Assembly (NCBI GenBank): GCA_009602735.1
Contig: WELA01002438.1
Span: 208,721-230,645, forward strand
Source of the DNA: Mesotaenium endlicherianum
Taxonomy: Eukaryota > Streptophyta > Zygnematophyceae > Zygnematales > Mesotaeniaceae
Direction of reading: 5' to 3'
Length of the DNA: 21,925 nt
The notes under the pieces were generated by a model. The model was given only the letters and a program-made list of their open reading frames with translations. It was not told where the DNA came from and made no database searches. Positions 18,836 through 21,925 of the stretch are shown one piece after another. The translations under genes and the position numbers were made by a program. Each line of letters starts with the position of its first letter. Position 1 is the stretch's first letter.

Positions 18836-20787
18836 AAAATATTTATCCCAAAATCCTAAGCCGATTTTGAGCTCCGGAACTCGTCGTTCGGAATTGCACA
18901 CCGTCTGGAAAACCAATTGCTGAAAAAATTTTTCAGCATACGGAACCATATGGAACCACTTATGATTTTTGTGCCGAAACAAATTGGAGTTATTTTCCGT
19001 CAGGGTTCTTCAGTATCAATGTGGGATGAGGCGATTCGTGTCATATATAAATGATTCAACGTGCCTTACTTCTAAATAGGCTGTTGCCCAATTTTAGAGG
19101 TGTTCAAGTTGACCATAATTTAGTTTGCAAAAATCACGTTTAAGCAAATCAATAGGAAGTGCCAAGTATTCAGAGAAAATCACCCACCAGGGCTTTCGCT
19201 TAACGTTCATAAGTTCCAACTTACAAAACTCTGAATTGTAGAGCATCTATATGCCAGCTTGGTTAAGCCTTTCGCCTTTAGCCGCGCCTGCCAATTCTTC
19301 ATTCCAAATTGGGCTCAATCATTTTTTGACTGAGGGCTTTGTTGCTAATCCTGCTCTTTCTTTTAGCAATTCGACAATAGAGACTTCTGAGAACTTCGAA
19401 ATCAACACAAAACTCATCATTTTATGTGCTCTTTGCACGTTCGTGGTGGTCAACGTGCTTTGACGAGCCGTCAAGAACATGTCCCCCAGCGTGGCAGCTT
19501 TGTCGTGTCAGTCGTGCTAATCGGCCATGGCCTGGTTGGCCTGCCCTCTCAAACGTGGCCCGACTTGGCAGCAGCTGAGATGGCAGAGCCTTCCGTGTCA
19601 ATTTCGCACCCATCGTTGGGAGGAAGTTTTGACCAGTTTTGACTAATTTCAGTCAAATTCTCACATGTAGCTGCATAAAGTCTTTAAATGTCAACTTGTC
19701 CATGTCAGCAATTGGTCGGTGAACCAACGTTGAATTTTTGTAGCTAGGCGGCTGTGACTTCCGCCACGCGTGCCTTGCCGTCTAACTAGTAGTTGTCGCG
19801 ACAGGCCTGGCCTAAAAATACGGGGCCTGTCACGCTCACAATTGCGCAACAAGTACCGTACGAAATAACATGAAAGCGACCTCAGCTGCATTTAGTCCTC
19901 CCCAGAACGTCATCACTAACCTCTTGATTGCTGTACAGTTAGCACGATAGGCAGCAATTAGAAGCTATCATACTTATCTCTGCATATTCTCAAGGTAGTC
20001 CGAGACTACTTCTACACTAAGCTACATCTTAAAATGGCGGAAGGAAAGCGGGACGGTACTTACTATGTGCGCTTTCTGCCATTTAACATATTTACAGTGC
20101 AGCAATACAGCAATCTACAACCTGTTGTGACAGTAACTGCATCTTAAAGTACAACTTTTGACATCATCGGATTGAGTTTCTTCAGCCAAATTTTGCCCAG
20201 ATGAGCTCTTTCATATCCGTGTGCTTGCTTGATGCCTTCTTGCGTGGTCCAACTTTGTTGTAACTTATACCTGTCAGCCACTCTGAAAGACTTTGCTTTC
20301 CGGGAGTATGAAAAAATGAATAATATGTCGTAACTAAGTAACTCGTTCAAATAGATTCTTTGCCATTGTTTCCTTGGTCACTTGTGTCGTATGGTGGGTA
20401 TAAGTATCAGAATGCTGACTGGCTTGTGGGTGTCATTTTTGCTGATACATTTATCTGCAGGCCGAGAAAGGCATCACATATACAGAGGTACGTGGCCGCG
20501 CCACCAATACGCGCAAGTATCTCCACTCAAGTTCGTACATAGACTGCTTAGACGCCACACTTCTTGTCCGCTGCTTCCTCGTTACGACCCTGACAGGCAC
20601 AGTAGGAAGCAAACACCTGGAGAAGACTGCATCTTTCGTTGCACCTCTGCAGACATCATTAGCAATGTGCACTGCGGACTTGACAGAGTTAGAATGTTGT
20701 GCGTGGTGCTTCGCCGCCGCGTGCATACATGCATGCATGCATTATGACGTGTGCCTCTCCCCCCCCTCCCCCCCCCCTTGCTCGCAG
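18836..20787. other. Intergenic or 5' region of right lipase, nothing recognised
   Basis: Nearly 2 kb with short ORFs lacking motifs. I searched for a first lipase exon resembling the left gene's MGDVIEL...DPYRKPP with a phase-0 donor and found none. A TGCATGCATGCAT run lies near 20730 and a C-rich polypyrimidine tract (20760-20780) precedes the acceptor at 20787. Confidence 0.5.
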
Positions 20788-20881
20788 AGCTTCATACAGA
20801 ACTCAAGGGACATGAAGCTCTGCACCACGTCGTGGGTGCCATTTGGCGCCGAGCCAAAGGCCGTCATCTGCCTCTGTCACG
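20788..20881 (+). CDS. Paralogue exon equivalent to exon 2
   Basis: NSRDMKLCTTSWVP...PKAVICLCHG, phase 0 to phase 1, donor GTGAGT. The oxyanion HG is conserved. Confidence 0.9.
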
Positions 20882-21887
20882 GTGAGTCTAAGTGAGGTCA
20901 ACTTGGTTCAGCCGGAGTCAGCTGGCGTCACACCACATGCTGGAGCAGGAAGCTCGTTGAGTAGTCTACAGAGAGGTGGCCAAGAATCTCTGGGCAAGAG
21001 ACTCGACTTAAGGGAGGTGAACGAGGGGCTCTGCTGCAAACGTCGATGGTTCTGAGTTCTTTGTGAAGGGGAAGGGCAGAGGGGCAAGAGGCCAGGGCGA
21101 GGAGGAGGGGGGGGGTGGTGGAGGCAGGCAGGGGAAGCGAGGTGAGCCTCTATGCCCGTGGGTTACGGTGACACATGGAGAGCACGACAAGCGGAGGTTG
21201 GATGATCTGCATCTACTGCGCTCCCTCCACATGGCTGCTGCGAGCAGCCTGCTCTTTGGCTCCCTCACCCAAAAGCACGCTACTGGCTGGCTGTCGGACC
21301 CACACACACTTATTCGCTGAACATCTGCATCCTATGTGGCTGCTGGAGGTAGTTCCTCGCGACCTGCTACTGGTAGTTTCAATGAACTTGCTACCGGGAA
21401 TTTTCGTGGAACCTGCTACTGGTAGTTCGAGCTTCCTTGGATTCTGCTACAGGTAGTTCTGGTTCTCTTGAGACCTGCTGCAGGTCCTTCTCTTTAGAGC
21501 CTACCGCAGGTGGCTCCCTGGGAACCTGCTGCGCGCAATTTTCTCTGCGGAACTTGCAACAGAGAAGGTCTCTTCAGCCATCAGCTTGTGAGAGGCGCAG
21601 GCTAATTCCGGGTGATTGTCTGGCAATCAGGGCCGACTGGCTGGCGGGCCTTAACATTCCACGCCCAGCCCTCATTCTTCCTCTCTCCCCCCTCTTTCCT
21701 CTCGTCTTAAGTGACATACGGGATGCCCTGAAGCACCCCCCTGCAGGCCAAGTCCGTAAAGCTTCACACTTACATGCGAGCTCAGCACTAAAGGAGCATC
21801 CTCTCTGTGTGTGTGTGTGTGTGCGGGCGCGCATGCTGGGTGTCCTTGCTGCAGGATATGGCGTAGACTGCAGCACCTACTGGCCAG
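20788..21887 (+). CDS. Second monoacylglycerol lipase-like paralogue, two exons, partial
   Basis: Exon 20788-20881 (94 nt) follows a C-rich tract and TCGCAG, encodes SFIQNSRDMKLCTTSWVP and AEPKAVICLCHG, and ends at consensus donor GTGAGT. Exon 21855-21887 (33 nt), between CTGCAG and GTATAC, encodes GYGVDCSTYWP. Lengths and phases equal exons 2 and 3 of the left gene exactly, and around 60% of residues match. It should encode the same serine hydrolase class, with the catalytic residues downstream of the window. The first exon is not identifiable, so the gene may start far upstream, use a divergent leader, or be 5'-truncated. It is transcribed away from the left gene. Confidence 0.88.
21337..21560 (+). 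repeat. Degenerate minisatellite in paralogue intron
   Basis: Seven or eight imperfect units of about 24-31 bp around the core ACCTGCTACTGGTAGTT, within the 973-nt intron 20882-21854. The same intron has a G-rich stretch near 21063-21135 and (GT)n at 21807-21823. Confidence 0.65.
21855..21887 (+). CDS. Paralogue 33-nt microexon
   Basis: Encodes GYGVDCSTYWP with split first and last codons. Acceptor GCTGCAG, donor GTATAC. Conserved in length with 5174-5206. Confidence 0.9.
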
Positions 21888-21925
21888 GTATACTCTTTCT
21901 GCCTTAAACACCCCCCCCCCCCCCC

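Noticed and set aside
18665..18982. Minus-strand ORF in the right arm, with similar peptide possible in the left arm
   Set aside because: Similarity follows from the DNA duplication. Substitutions show no clear bias for silent sites and no family is recognised.
1..21925. CRISPR array, operon, rRNA operon or bacterial phage features
   Set aside because: None present. Repeats are microsatellites or transposon copies, and genes are intron-split.

Overview
The window is nuclear DNA from an intron-rich eukaryote. The likeliest source is the green lineage (green alga or other early-diverging plant). The evidence is a plant/algal-type monoacylglycerol lipase gene with eight small GC-rich exons and standard GT-AG introns, a chromodomain-bearing Ty3/gypsy retrotransposon (chromovirus), abundant microsatellites, and no bacterial-style operons. 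The lineage call is an inference; nothing here fixes the species. Homopolymer G and C at the two ends, and N bases at 4704 and 5143, suggest draft-assembly breaks or difficult repeats.

Left third (171-7208, minus strand): one gene for a monoacylglycerol-lipase / caffeoyl-shikimate-esterase-like serine hydrolase. I assembled eight coding exons by hand, from the start codon at 7208 to an exon ending at 171. All phases fit, giving 291 codons, and Ser-125, Asp-245 and His-275 lie in family-typical motifs. The last C-terminal exon lies beyond the left edge. Its introns hold CA, AG, CAG, GGA and poly-G tracts.

Middle (about 8100-18835): a nest of mobile elements. An outer pair of inverted arms (8100-10483 and 17891-18835) encloses a young but defective Ty3/gypsy chromovirus (10484-15104), fragments of a second LTR family (15112-15467 minus, 17387-17742 plus), and two direct copies of an unclassified repeat of about 0.9 kb (8725-9645 and 15463-16378). 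The Ty3 element has a tRNA-iMet-type primer site, a polypurine tract, gag, the end of RNase H, integrase and a chromodomain. It lacks capsid, protease and reverse transcriptase, its integrase is frameshifted and carries a stop, and its 3' LTR is cut short.

Right end (20788-21887, plus strand): two exons of a second, diverged lipase paralogue with exon lengths and phases identical to the left gene. It is transcribed away from it and runs off the right edge. The two lipase genes are therefore a head-to-head pair separated by the transposon nest.

Most notable observations: (1) a probable 502-bp solo LTR inside gag whose 5-bp target duplication GACAG turns its TG...CA ends into consensus splice sites, in frame; (2) a 20-nt antisense 5S rRNA match in the Ty3 leader; (3) an antisense tRNA-like sequence with A and B boxes in the Ty3 LTR.
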